DNA of 47,764 nt from the NCBI GenBank assembly GCA_016183425.1, contig JACPEP010000013.1:1-47764 (forward strand). The letters are read 5' to 3'. The DNA is from Chloroflexota bacterium. GTDB lineage: Bacteria > Chloroflexota > Dehalococcoidia > JACPEP01. The notes under the pieces were generated by a model, which worked only from the letters and a program-made list of their open reading frames with translations, did not search any database and was not told where the DNA came from. Both the position numbers and the translations under genes were made by a program. Positions 27,391-35,547 of this stretch are shown piece after piece (the stretch's first letter is position 1; every line of letters starts with the position of its first letter).

Positions 27391-28662
27391 TTAGTCTCGT
27401 CTAGCCGGCTGGTTGCAGAGATTGAGGGTTACTAGGGCGTATATCTTGGCCGCTGTTATCATATCGGGGATTTTAACCCAATGGGTATCCTCTATGTAGG
27501 GAGCGCCGGCATAGGTATATCCGGTGGGAAACCCATAGGATATGGACGGTATGCCGATTTCGTTGTAGGGATTGAGATCGCGCCACATGCTGACAAACCA
27601 TGATTTGACGTTCTCAGGAGGCTTGTTGAACATCTTGGTGTGGGCTTCCACAATAGAGCCCTTGAGGGTATCGAAACCCTTAACTTTCCACGCCTCGTAA
27701 CCGGGGAGATTTTTGTATATCTCCACCTTGCCCTCTATCCCCAACTCCTCCAAGATATCTTCCAGGTCTCGTTTCATATCCAGGGGGTTTTTGCCCGGAG
27801 GTACCCGGAAGTCGCAGTAAATGCTGCATTCTTCTTGGGTCATAAAGGGTCTGGTGGGATGTCCCGCCCGTATCGCCCCGATGAGGGCATTGGGGATCAC
27901 CGTGCCACCGTCAAAGGAGTAAGTGTTCTTTTTCATATACTCGGAAGCATACTGCTCAAATCGCTCAATGAACTTATTCATGCGGACAATGGCATTAACA
28001 CTTTTCTCCATGGATGGTTCGGGCCGTACCAGGCTCCACGCGGTGCAGCGAGGGCCGCCATATACCGTGATCTTAAAGAGAGCGAGACCGGTCATCATGG
28101 GGACGATGGCGAAGTGGGAAGCCTCGGCGACGAGGGCGTAATCGGCTATCCCACCGTGGCTAGCTACATACCTCGCCCCCAATTCCTGAGAATCGTACTT
28201 AGGCGATTCGAACTCGTCAACGGGAGAGCCACCGGTTTCCCCAATAACCGCCGAAAGGAGGACATCCCCAGGGAGCTTGATTCCCAGGTCTTTAATGGCC
28301 TTGGTCGAAACCATCCAGCAGGCCATAGGCCCCTTGCAGTTGGCTACGCCGTGACCATGAAGGACATCTCCTTCTCGCCATGCCTGTCCTTTTCCAGCGT
28401 CCAGATGGCTACAGAACAGCAAGCTAGACCCCTTGCCGGTTCCCTGCCACTTGCCAAGCACGTTAAACCGGTCGGGGGCGCCTATTTTCTTAGGTTCAAA
28501 GCCATTCTCCTTACACCAGGCAAAAACGTAGTCGCCGGCCTCTTTTTCATTGGGCTGTGTTGCGTCTATATTCGACAGGTCCAGGGTAAGCTTGATTAGC
28601 TCAGGCTTTAGCTCTTCGATCTTCTTACAGACTTTGTTTTCTAGATCACTTAGCTCTGACAT
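27391..28662 (-). CDS. M20-family peptidase/deacylase-like protein with altered metal site (copy 2)
   Basis: The 423-residue protein is a diverged relative of its neighbour. It keeps His-x-Asp (CSHLDAG) and a mid-chain Glu (VAEASH), but again has Asn for the bridging Asp (VANCKGPMAC) and GET in place of DEE. The C-terminal metal His appears to be Tyr (APYIEDTHW), so this copy looks even less able to hold two zinc ions. A strong ribosome site (GGAGAAGGAAGG) precedes ATG 28662. It lies 110 bases after the binding-protein gene and 106 bases before the other M20 gene on the same strand, so all three are probably one transcript. Confidence 0.8.
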   Translation of the reverse strand: MSELSDLENKVCKKIEELKPELIKLTLDLSNIDATQPNEKEAGDYVFAWCKENGFEPKKIGAPDRFNVLGKWQGTGKGSSLLFCSHLDAGKGQAWREGDVLHGHGVANCKGPMACWMVSTKAIKDLGIKLPGDVLLSAVIGETGGSPVDEFESPKYDSQELGARYVASHGGIADYALVAEASHFAIVPMMTGLALFKITVYGGPRCTAWSLVRPEPSMEKSVNAIVRMNKFIERFEQYASEYMKKNTYSFDGGTVIPNALIGAIRAGHPTRPFMTQEECSIYCDFRVPPGKNPLDMKRDLEDILEELGIEGKVEIYKNLPGYEAWKVKGFDTLKGSIVEAHTKMFNKPPENVKSWFVSMWRDLNPYNEIGIPSISYGFPTGYTYAGAPYIEDTHWVKIPDMITAAKIYALVTLNLCNQPARRD

Positions 28663-28772
28663 TAAGCCTTCCTTCTCCCGTTATTTATGACTCTAAATGC
28701 CTGTTCCTGGCGTCCGAGAGTCTCGGGCTATATCTAAAACCTTCCGCAATAACGATCGTTTCGTTGTCAGCT

Positions 28773-30233
28773 TTACACCGCCGATACCAAGTACCCGGTG
28801 GGAACCCACTTGCCCCACTCCGCTTTGAAGTCGACCTTCTTCTTGTTGTAGCCGAAGATGTCCTTGGTCTGGAAGCCGGAGAACCAGGGAGCGTCATCCT
28901 TAATGATGCCCAGAGCCTTGGCATAGGTCTTCTTCCTCTCCTCCTGGTTCAATGTGCTGCGCCCTTTGTCCAGGAGATCATCCACCTCCTTGTTGGAGTA
29001 GTAGAACCAGTTCCGGGGGCTGGTGGAGTAGAGGTTCTGGTAGGTGGTCACGTCGGCGTCCCAGATAATGGAGCCGCGGGAGAAGTACCACAGTCCACGG
29101 GGTCCAGTCTTGGCGGCGAACTCCTTGTTGGCGAAGTCCTCTGTTACCAGGTGGGGCACCATCTTGGTCTTTATGCCCACCTGGGCCAGGTAGCCGGCCA
29201 CCGCCTCGGAAAACTCCTTTTCTCGGGGCACGTACCCGCCTCCGGTTACGAAGTCAAAGATGATCTCGAAGCCGTCGGGATAGCCAGCCGCAGCGAGAAG
29301 CTCCCTGGCCTTCTTGGGATCGTAAGGGTAAGGCTGCAGGGTAGCGTCGTTACCGAAGTAAGCCGGTTGAAGGGCGCTGGGTGCCAGGTTAGCGTAGCCT
29401 CCCAGGAGTTTATCTATCATCTCCTTGGTGTTTACGGCGTAGCTGATGGCCTGTCTGACCCGCTTATCCTGGACGGGGCTGCTCTTGTCAAAGAGGCTGA
29501 TGGCGATCCAGACGCCGCTGGTGCCCACGTTGGCGGAGACCCCCATGTCCGGCATGCCTTCCAGGGACTTGGCCTCATCCGGGCTGATGCCGAAGGCGAT
29601 GTCCGCCGCGCCCGTCTTGAGTGCCGCCACTCGAGAGTTGGACTGGGGGATAAGGGAGAAGGTCATCTTCTTCACCTTGGCCTTGCCTCCCCAGTAGTCG
29701 TCAAAGCGCTCGACTACTAAGCGTTCGTCCACCACATGCTCTATAAACTTAAAGGGCCCGGCCCCCACCGGCTTGGTGAGCATGATGGCGTTGCCATTGT
29801 CTTTGATATACTTCATGGGCACGATGCGGGACTGGATGAGCTTGTTGGGCAGGATGGGGTCGGGTGCTTTGGTCACCATGCGCGCCGTGTAGGGGTCGAC
29901 GATTTCAACCTTGATATCCGCATAGTCGGTGATATAACGGGGCTTGAAATTCACATCCTGCTGCCGTTCGATGTTGAACTTCACCACCTCGGCGTTGAAC
30001 TCCTCGCCGTTGTGGAACTTGACCCCTTTGCGTAGCTTGAATTCCCAAGTAGTGTCGTTAACCGCCCGGAAGCTCTCGGCTAACTGGGGGGAGACGGCGG
30101 GGTCTATGTTGGTCTTGCGCCAGGTGAGGCCATCGTAGATGTGGGGGAAGATGATGGCGGTGGCAAGCTGGGAGTCCAGGTGGGTATCCAGGTTTAGGAT
30201 GCCGCTGGGGATGGCATAGTTGAGGGTTGCCAA
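28773..30233 (-). CDS. ABC transporter family 5 solute-binding protein, copy 1, with broken 5' end
   Basis: The open frame covers the whole mature binding domain of a DppA/OppA-type (SBP_bac_5) periplasmic protein: ESFRAVNDTTWEFKLRKGVK near the start, then VRQAISYAVNTKEMID and the C-terminal lobe. The frame has no good start; TTG 30233 is the only initiation-type codon and lies inside a Pro/Ala-rich linker that continues open upstream to a TGA. A separate short frame with a proper ribosome site (ATG 30327) encodes the beginning of the leader but is out of frame and stops at 30298. The gene is therefore a pseudogene, an assembly artefact, or frameshift-dependent. It is about nine-tenths identical to the copy at 30876-32315 apart from the C-terminus. 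No permease or ATPase genes are in the window. Confidence 0.85.
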   Translation of the reverse strand: MATLNYAIPSGILNLDTHLDSQLATAIIFPHIYDGLTWRKTNIDPAVSPQLAESFRAVNDTTWEFKLRKGVKFHNGEEFNAEVVKFNIERQQDVNFKPRYITDYADIKVEIVDPYTARMVTKAPDPILPNKLIQSRIVPMKYIKDNGNAIMLTKPVGAGPFKFIEHVVDERLVVERFDDYWGGKAKVKKMTFSLIPQSNSRVAALKTGAADIAFGISPDEAKSLEGMPDMGVSANVGTSGVWIAISLFDKSSPVQDKRVRQAISYAVNTKEMIDKLLGGYANLAPSALQPAYFGNDATLQPYPYDPKKARELLAAAGYPDGFEIIFDFVTGGGYVPREKEFSEAVAGYLAQVGIKTKMVPHLVTEDFANKEFAAKTGPRGLWYFSRGSIIWDADVTTYQNLYSTSPRNWFYYSNKEVDDLLDKGRSTLNQEERKKTYAKALGIIKDDAPWFSGFQTKDIFGYNKKKVDFKAEWGKWVPTGYLVSAV

Positions 30234-30297
30234 CTCTTTGGCGGCGGGGGCGGGGGAGGCGGCGGGCTTGGTAGGGGTGGCGGCAGCGCCCGGCGCT

Positions 30298-30327
30298 TTA
30301 GTGGGGGCAGGTGCCTTCTTCTGTCAT
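30298..30327 (-). pseudogene. Remnant of the binding-protein leader, copy 1
   Basis: ATG 30327 sits behind AAAGGAGAC and encodes MTEEGTCPH before TAA. Compared with the second copy it lacks exactly 66 bases (22 codons) that encode the basic and hydrophobic part of the signal peptide. It ends in the same CCCCC run and stop as copy 2. Confidence 0.65.
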
Positions 30328-30373
30328 TTAATGTCTCCTTTGCTGTTTCTTAACGGCCCGAAGACAAGATGTA

Positions 30374-30405
30374 GCTAACATAAACTAGTTAGCAGGCTTT
30401 GTCAA
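30374..30405 (-). promoter_or_regulatory. Promoter with overlapping palindromic operator, binding-protein copy 1
   Basis: On the minus strand a consensus -35 TTGACA (30405-30400) and a -10 TATGTT (30382-30377) are 17 bases apart. An inverted repeat GCTAAC-N8-GTTAGC (30374-30393) covers the -10 box and part of the spacer, a typical position for a repressor site. The arrangement is repeated before copy 2. Confidence 0.65.
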
Positions 30406-30476
30406 GACTTTTTAGGGATAATGTTATCTACGACTGAAAACAAGACTGTTTAGGGATAAGTGACGACTTGAGGTTT

Positions 30477-30818
30477 CTACACGCGGGCGGGAGGCAGGGG
30501 GCCGGTCATGGGATAGTCCTCCACCTCTACCCCCGTCCAGGAGGTATCCAGGTGGCCATTGAACATCAATGTGGGACCACTACCGGAGCCGCGCAGCCGA
30601 CCAATGGCATTCCCTCGCCGCTCTGACATGTGCTGGTAAAAGGCCTCCAGTTCCAGTCCAGCCATATAGTCCACCATGAACCGGGCCAGGTCTTCCTCCT
30701 CTCCCGTGCGGCTAGGGATGTTGATCATGTTCACCAGGAGGTCCACTAGCCGGTTTTAGTCAACCAGGCGATAGGCCTTTTCCAGGTAATGCTTTTGCTC
30801 TGCTGTCAGCTCACTCAT
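30477..30818 (-). pseudogene. Truncated duplicate of the M20 gene
   Basis: From ATG 30818 (ribosome site GGAGGA) the sequence encodes the N-terminus of the M20 copy 1 protein (MSELTAEQKHYLEKAYRLVD), then a nonsense codon where copy 1 has CAA (Gln), and continues in frame with near identity through NGHLDTSWTG to PLPPA. At about 30484 homology stops abruptly and the sequence switches to the same bases that lie upstream of the binding-protein promoters. It covers roughly the first quarter of the gene and cannot make an enzyme. Confidence 0.85.
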
Positions 30819-30875
30819 TCCAGATCCTCCGTTGTAACTCCCTCTGCCTTCTTTTCCAGGGGGATAGTAAAGGTA

Positions 30876-32315
30876 TCAATACTTAAGGCGGGTGCCCCAT
30901 TCCGCTTTGAAGTTTAGCTTCTTCTTGTTGTAGCCATAGATGTCCTTCATCTGGAAGCCGGCGAACCAGATGGCGTCGTCCTTGATGATGCTCAGGGCCT
31001 TGCCGTAGGCTTTCTTTCTCTCCTCCTGGTCGAGGATGGTATGCCCTTTGAGGAGGAGGTCATCTACCTCCTTATTGGAGTAGTAGAACCAGTTCCGAGT
31101 GCTGGTGGAGTAGAGGTTCTGGTATATGGTGACGTCGCCGTCCCAAACAATGGAACCCCGGGAGAAGTACCACAGGCCGCGGGGCCCGGTTTTGGCGGCG
31201 AACTCCTTGTTGGCGAAGTCTTCCGAAGACAAATGGGAGACAACCTTGCACTTTATCCCTACCTGGGCCAGGTAGCCGACCACTGCCTCTTGGAACTCCT
31301 TCTCTCGGGGTACCCAGCCGCCTCCGGTGACGAAATCGAAGATGATCTCGAAACCGTCGGGGAAGCCCGCTGCGGTGAGAAGCTCCTTGGCCTTTTTGGG
31401 GTCGAAGGGGTAGGGCTGTAGAGCGGGGTCGCTGCCGAAATAGGCTGGTTGGAGGGCGCTAGGTGCCATAGTAGCGTAACCGCCCAGGAGTGTGTCCAGC
31501 ATCTCCTTCTGGTTTACGGCGTAGCTGATGGCCTGCCTCACCCGCTTGTCTTGGACGGGGCTGCTCTTGTCAAAGAGGTTAACTGCGATCCAGACGCCGC
31601 TGGTTCCCAGACCGGCGCTCACCCCCATGTCGGGCATTCCTTCCAATGACTTAGCGTCATCTGGGCTGATGCCGAAGGCGATGTCGGCGGCGCCTGACTT
31701 CAAGGCTGCTACCCGATTAGAGGCGATGGGTATGAGAGAAAAGGTCACCTTCTTTACGTTGGTCTTGCCCCCCCAGTAGTCGTCAAAGCGCTCGATGGTT
31801 AGATGGTCGTCTACGACATACTCCGTCAGTTTGAAGGGTCCGGTTCCCATGGGCTTTTGAAGCATGATGGCGTTGCCATTGTCTTTGATATACTTCATGG
31901 GCACGATGCGGGACTGGACGAGCTTGTTGGGCAGGATAGGGTCCGGTGCTTTGGTCACCATGCGCGCCGTGTAAGGGTCAACGACTTCAACCTTGATATC
32001 CGCATAGTCGCTGATGTAGCGGGGCTTGAAATTCACGTCTTGCTGCCGTTCGATGTTGAATTTTACCACCTCGGCGTTGAACTCCTCGCCGTTGTGGAAC
32101 TTGACCCCTTTGCGCAGCTTGAATTCCCAAGTAGTGTCGTTAACCGCCCGGAAGCTCTCGGCCAACTGGGGGGAGACGTTAGGGTCCACGTTGGTCTGGC
32201 GCCACGTGAGGCCATTGTAGATGTGGGGGAAGATGATGGCGGTGGCCAGACTAGAATCCAGGTGGGTATCCAGGTTTAGGATGCCGCTGGGGATGGCATA
32301 GTTGAGGGTTGCCAA
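30876..32315 (-). CDS. ABC transporter family 5 solute-binding protein, copy 2, with broken 5' end
   Basis: This is the paralogue of the binding protein at 28773-30233: the same DppA/OppA-like two-lobed domain, most positions identical, but a different C-terminus (AEWGTRLKY instead of AEWGKWVPTGYLVSAV). As in copy 1 the frame upstream of TTG 32315 is a Pro/Ala/Thr linker (TKAPGAAATPTKPAAS) typical of the region after a lipoprotein cysteine, with no start codon. The signal peptide lies in another frame beginning at ATG 32475. It probably binds peptides or similar amphipathic ligands if it is exported at all. It sits just behind the complex I genes on the same strand but has its own promoter. 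Confidence 0.85.
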   Translation of the reverse strand: MATLNYAIPSGILNLDTHLDSSLATAIIFPHIYNGLTWRQTNVDPNVSPQLAESFRAVNDTTWEFKLRKGVKFHNGEEFNAEVVKFNIERQQDVNFKPRYISDYADIKVEVVDPYTARMVTKAPDPILPNKLVQSRIVPMKYIKDNGNAIMLQKPMGTGPFKLTEYVVDDHLTIERFDDYWGGKTNVKKVTFSLIPIASNRVAALKSGAADIAFGISPDDAKSLEGMPDMGVSAGLGTSGVWIAVNLFDKSSPVQDKRVRQAISYAVNQKEMLDTLLGGYATMAPSALQPAYFGSDPALQPYPFDPKKAKELLTAAGFPDGFEIIFDFVTGGGWVPREKEFQEAVVGYLAQVGIKCKVVSHLSSEDFANKEFAAKTGPRGLWYFSRGSIVWDGDVTIYQNLYSTSTRNWFYYSNKEVDDLLLKGHTILDQEERKKAYGKALSIIKDDAIWFAGFQMKDIYGYNKKKLNFKAEWGTRLKY

Positions 32316-32379
32316 CTCTTTGGCGGCGGGGGCGGGGGAGGCGGCGGGCTTGGTAGGGGTGGCGGCAGCGCCCGGCGCT

Positions 32380-32475
32380 TTAGTGGGGGCAGGTGCCGGC
32401 CGCCAACCCCAGCGCCCGGCGGCGGGAAAGATGCTTACGAAATATCCCCGTCCAGTAGTTCTGTTCTTCTGTCAT
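32380..32475 (-). pseudogene. Out-of-frame Tat-type signal peptide of binding-protein copy 2
   Basis: ATG 32475, behind AAGGAGGC, encodes 31 residues: MTEEQNYWTGIFRKHLSRRR followed by ALGLAAGTCPH and TAA. SRRRAL resembles a twin-arginine motif, but the hydrophobic core is cut to about eight residues. A one-base shift at the CCCCC run would join it to the Pro/Ala linker of the binding protein. Confidence 0.7.
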
Positions 32476-32521
32476 TTAGTGCCTCCTTTGCTGTTTCTTA
32501 ACGGCCCGAAGACAAGATGTA

Positions 32522-32553
32522 GCTAACATAAACTAGTTAGCAGGCTTTGTCAA
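32522..32553 (-). promoter_or_regulatory. Promoter with overlapping palindromic operator, binding-protein copy 2
   Basis: This site is identical in layout to the copy 1 promoter: TTGACA (32553-32548), 17 bases, TATGTT (32530-32525), with GCTAAC-N8-GTTAGC at 32522-32541 over the -10 region. The start of transcription should be about 45 bases before ATG 32475. Confidence 0.65.
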
Positions 32554-32609
32554 GACTTTTTAGGGATAAGTGATGACTTGAGGTTTCTACACGAGGAAGA
32601 AAGACTCCT

Positions 32610-34052
32610 CTAGGGTATCAGGCTGCGCCCCACCGCCTGGGCAATGGAGATGAGGGGCTCGGGGAGAATTCCCACCACCAGCACGCCCACGGTAGCCACG
32701 GCTAGGGCAGCCAAGGCGGGGCGGACGGCAGTGACTCGCTCCAGGGAGAGGGGTGTGCCCATAAACATGGCCTTCACCACTCCCAGATAGTAGTAGGCGG
32801 AGATAACGCTGTTGACCACAGCGATGATAACCAGCCAGGCGAGGCCCTGCTGCACAGCGGCATTGAAGAGGTAGACCTTGGCGATGAAGCCCGCGGTGGG
32901 GGGTATACCTACCAAGGAGATGAGGCAAAAGGTGAGGGCCCCTGCTAAAAGGGGCGAGCGATGGGCCATGCCCGCATAGTCGGAAATGAGGTCGCTATCG
33001 ATGCGATGGGAGATGGCGATCACAGCAATGAAGGCCCCCAGATTAGTGAAGGCATAGCTGGCCAGAAAGAAGATGATTCCGCTTCGCCCTAGATCCGATA
33101 GGGTGGCTAACCCTACCATAAGGTAGCCTGCCTGGGCAATGCTGGAATAGCCCAGCATACGCTTGATGTTTGCCTGGGGGATGGCCAGGATGTTGCCTAA
33201 GGTCATGGAGGCCACCGCCAAGATGGCAAAGATGAGGGACCAGTCGGCGGCCTCCCGAGGCCCTCCCAGGGCCAAAGTGAAAACACGCAGTGTGATGGCA
33301 AAGCCCGCCGCCTTGCTGGCCACGGAAAGGTAGGCCGTTACCGGGGTGGGTGACCCTTCGTAAACGTCGGGGACCCACATTTGGAAGGGCACGGCCGCTA
33401 TCTTGAAACCGAATCCGGTCACGATAAAGATGATGCCCAGGAAAAGAACGGGGTAGTTGGCCCCGGGCATCCGCCCCAGGGCGTTGGCGATGGCGTCTAA
33501 GTGGGTCTCTCCTGTGAGGCCGAGGAGAAGGGCCATGCCATACAGAAGCACCGCCGAGCTGATGGCTCCCAGGAGGAGATACTTCAAGCTCGCCTCGTTA
33601 GATCGGGGGTCCTTGAGGAAGCCGGCCAGGGCATAGAGGGAAAGGCTGGTGAGCTCCAGAGATATGTACAGTGTGATAAGCTCCCGTCCCGAGGCCATGA
33701 GCATCATTCCGGCCGCCGAGGTCAGCACCAGGGCATAATACTCCCCCTGGAAGCGGGCAAATCGGATGCTGTAGCCTGTGGAAGCGAGCACTACCAGAGC
33801 GGCTGCCCCCAGGAAGAGAAACTTGAAAAAGAGGCTGAAGTTGTCCACGGCCAATGTGTCGCCCAGGGCGGTGCCCTGCCACCCCCCGGCGGTCAAAACC
33901 GCCGTCCACGCCGCCGATGCTCCCAGCCCCACCAGTGTCAAGGCCGCCAGCCACCCCTTGCGCCGCACCCCCAGGTCCAGAAGCACGATCAGAATGGCAA
34001 AAAAGCCCAGGATCAGTTCCGGCGAGAGGCGATAGGCGTCTTCAAAAGTCAC
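32610..34052 (-). CDS. nuoN: NADH-quinone oxidoreductase subunit N
   Basis: The 480-residue antiporter-like membrane subunit of complex I has about 14 spans. The conserved acidic residue is in SLELTSLSLYALAGF and the core loop is FQMWVPDVYEGSPTPVTAYL. It starts at GTG 34052, seven bases after GGAGG, three bases after the nuoM stop. It is the last gene of the complex I cluster. It is one of three proton-pumping modules. Confidence 0.95.
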   Translation of the reverse strand: MTFEDAYRLSPELILGFFAILIVLLDLGVRRKGWLAALTLVGLGASAAWTAVLTAGGWQGTALGDTLAVDNFSLFFKFLFLGAAALVVLASTGYSIRFARFQGEYYALVLTSAAGMMLMASGRELITLYISLELTSLSLYALAGFLKDPRSNEASLKYLLLGAISSAVLLYGMALLLGLTGETHLDAIANALGRMPGANYPVLFLGIIFIVTGFGFKIAAVPFQMWVPDVYEGSPTPVTAYLSVASKAAGFAITLRVFTLALGGPREAADWSLIFAILAVASMTLGNILAIPQANIKRMLGYSSIAQAGYLMVGLATLSDLGRSGIIFFLASYAFTNLGAFIAVIAISHRIDSDLISDYAGMAHRSPLLAGALTFCLISLVGIPPTAGFIAKVYLFNAAVQQGLAWLVIIAVVNSVISAYYYLGVVKAMFMGTPLSLERVTAVRPALAALAVATVGVLVVGILPEPLISIAQAVGRSLIP

Positions 34053-34055
34053 CAG

Positions 34056-35531
34056 CTATCCTCCGAGGCGATTCAAAAGCTGGGGGATAGCGGTGGCGAT
34101 GACGTTGGTCATCACTGCCGGATAAACGCCGATGATGACGATGACCCCCACCAGGGAAAACAAAGGTATTCGCTCCAGGGCATCGGCGTCTGCCAGACTG
34201 GCGTGGCGGGGGTTCAGTGGCCCGAAGAAAGAGCGTTGTAGCATCCAGAGCATGTAGCCGGCGGTCAGTACGATGCCGAAGGCGGCCAACACGGTGGCGA
34301 CGTTCCATACCGGGAAAGTGCCCAGGAAAACCAACATTTCGGCTACGAAGCCACTCATGGTAGGTAGCCCCAAAGAGGCCAGACCGGCCACCACAAAAAC
34401 TATCCCGATGACTGGCATGCGATGGGAAAGGCCGCCCAGTTCTGGTATCTGGCGGGTGTGGGCTTTGTCATAGACCAGGCCTACCAGCAAAAAGAGGAGG
34501 CCAGTAATGGTGCCGTGGGTGAACATCTGAAGGGCGGCCCCGGTCAAGCCCACCGGGTTCAGGGCCGATATGCCCAGAAGTACATATCCCATGTGGCTGA
34601 TGCTGCTGTAGGCGATCATTCGCTTTAGGTCCTGCTGCAACAAGGTCACCGCTGCCCCATAGAGCACGTTCACTACTCCGAGGGTTGCCAGAAGGGGGGC
34701 GTAGGTGGAAATTACCTCGGGGAAGAGGCCCAGGTTAATGCGAATCATGGCGTAGCCCCCCATCTTGAGAAGAACCCCAGCCAGGATGACGCTTACCGCC
34801 GTGGGGGCATCGGTGTGGGCATCGGGGAGCCAGGTGTGCAGGGGGAAAACCGGCAGCTTGACGGCGAAGGCGAAGAAGATGAGGAAAAAGATGGCCGTGG
34901 CGGGAAGCACCGTGGCCGGAATGGGATGCTGGCTCATCTCCACGAGGTCGAAGGTGCCGGTGCTAAAGTAGAGGGCAAGCAAGCCCACCAGCATGAAGGC
35001 GCTACCGGTCAGGGTATAGATAACAAACTTGGTGGCCGAGTACACCTTGCGGCCGGAGCCCCAGATGGAGATGAGCATATACATGGGTACCAGCTCCACC
35101 TCCCAGAAGAGGAAGAAGAGAAGGAAGTCCAGAGAGGCGAACACTCCTAGCACTCCTGTCTCTAAAAGGAGGAGCCAGGCAAAGTACTCTTTGATGCGGA
35201 GGGATATCTTCCATGAGGCGAGGATGGCCAGGAAACCCAGCAGTGCAGTGAGGAGTACTAGGGGCAGACTCAGCCCATCCACGGCCAGGAAATAGTTCAC
35301 GCCCAATCTGGGTATCCAGGGATACTTCTCGACGAACTGGAGTCCCGTGGTCCTGGAGTCGAAGGCCAGAAAGAGGATGAAGGATAATACCAGGGGTAAA
35401 AAGGAGAAAAGGGCAGCGGTGAGCTTGATGGCACGACCCGGCGCCGTTGTCTGTTGTAGGACGACGGCTAAAGCCCCGACTACAGGCAGAAAGATAATTA
35501 TGGTCAGATAAGGCAACTCAGGCAGGGTCAA
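34056..35531 (-). CDS. nuoM: NADH-quinone oxidoreductase subunit M
   Basis: The 491-residue antiporter-like subunit keeps the pumping glutamate in FLFWEVELVPMYMLI and the motif HTWLPDAHTDAPTAVSVIL. A TTG start at 35531 is used, with AGGAG seven bases upstream and 16 bases after the nuoL stop. About 14 membrane spans are visible. It couples quinone reduction in complex I to proton transport. Confidence 0.95.
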   Translation of the reverse strand: MTLPELPYLTIIIFLPVVGALAVVLQQTTAPGRAIKLTAALFSFLPLVLSFILFLAFDSRTTGLQFVEKYPWIPRLGVNYFLAVDGLSLPLVLLTALLGFLAILASWKISLRIKEYFAWLLLLETGVLGVFASLDFLLFFLFWEVELVPMYMLISIWGSGRKVYSATKFVIYTLTGSAFMLVGLLALYFSTGTFDLVEMSQHPIPATVLPATAIFFLIFFAFAVKLPVFPLHTWLPDAHTDAPTAVSVILAGVLLKMGGYAMIRINLGLFPEVISTYAPLLATLGVVNVLYGAAVTLLQQDLKRMIAYSSISHMGYVLLGISALNPVGLTGAALQMFTHGTITGLLFLLVGLVYDKAHTRQIPELGGLSHRMPVIGIVFVVAGLASLGLPTMSGFVAEMLVFLGTFPVWNVATVLAAFGIVLTAGYMLWMLQRSFFGPLNPRHASLADADALERIPLFSLVGVIVIIGVYPAVMTNVIATAIPQLLNRLGG

Positions 35532-35547
35532 AATCGCTCTCCTGGGA

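Larger units (their letters stand above)
30484..32593 (-). repeat. Segmental duplication of the binding-protein/M20 locus
   Basis: This segment repeats parts of the locus at about 26946-27270 (M20 start) and 28773-30483 (binding protein and promoter), without the second M20 gene. The right end of both copies is the same sequence, GACTTGAGGTTTCTACACG, at about 30465-30483 and 32575-32593. Copy 1 carries TTTAGGGATAA twice (about 30411 and 30449) where copy 2 has it once, a deletion or insertion between short direct repeats. Confidence 0.75.

Noticed and set aside
32592-32612. Possible terminator hairpin after nuoN (GAGGA...TCCTC)
   Set aside because: The five-pair stem is weak and no run of T follows on the minus strand.
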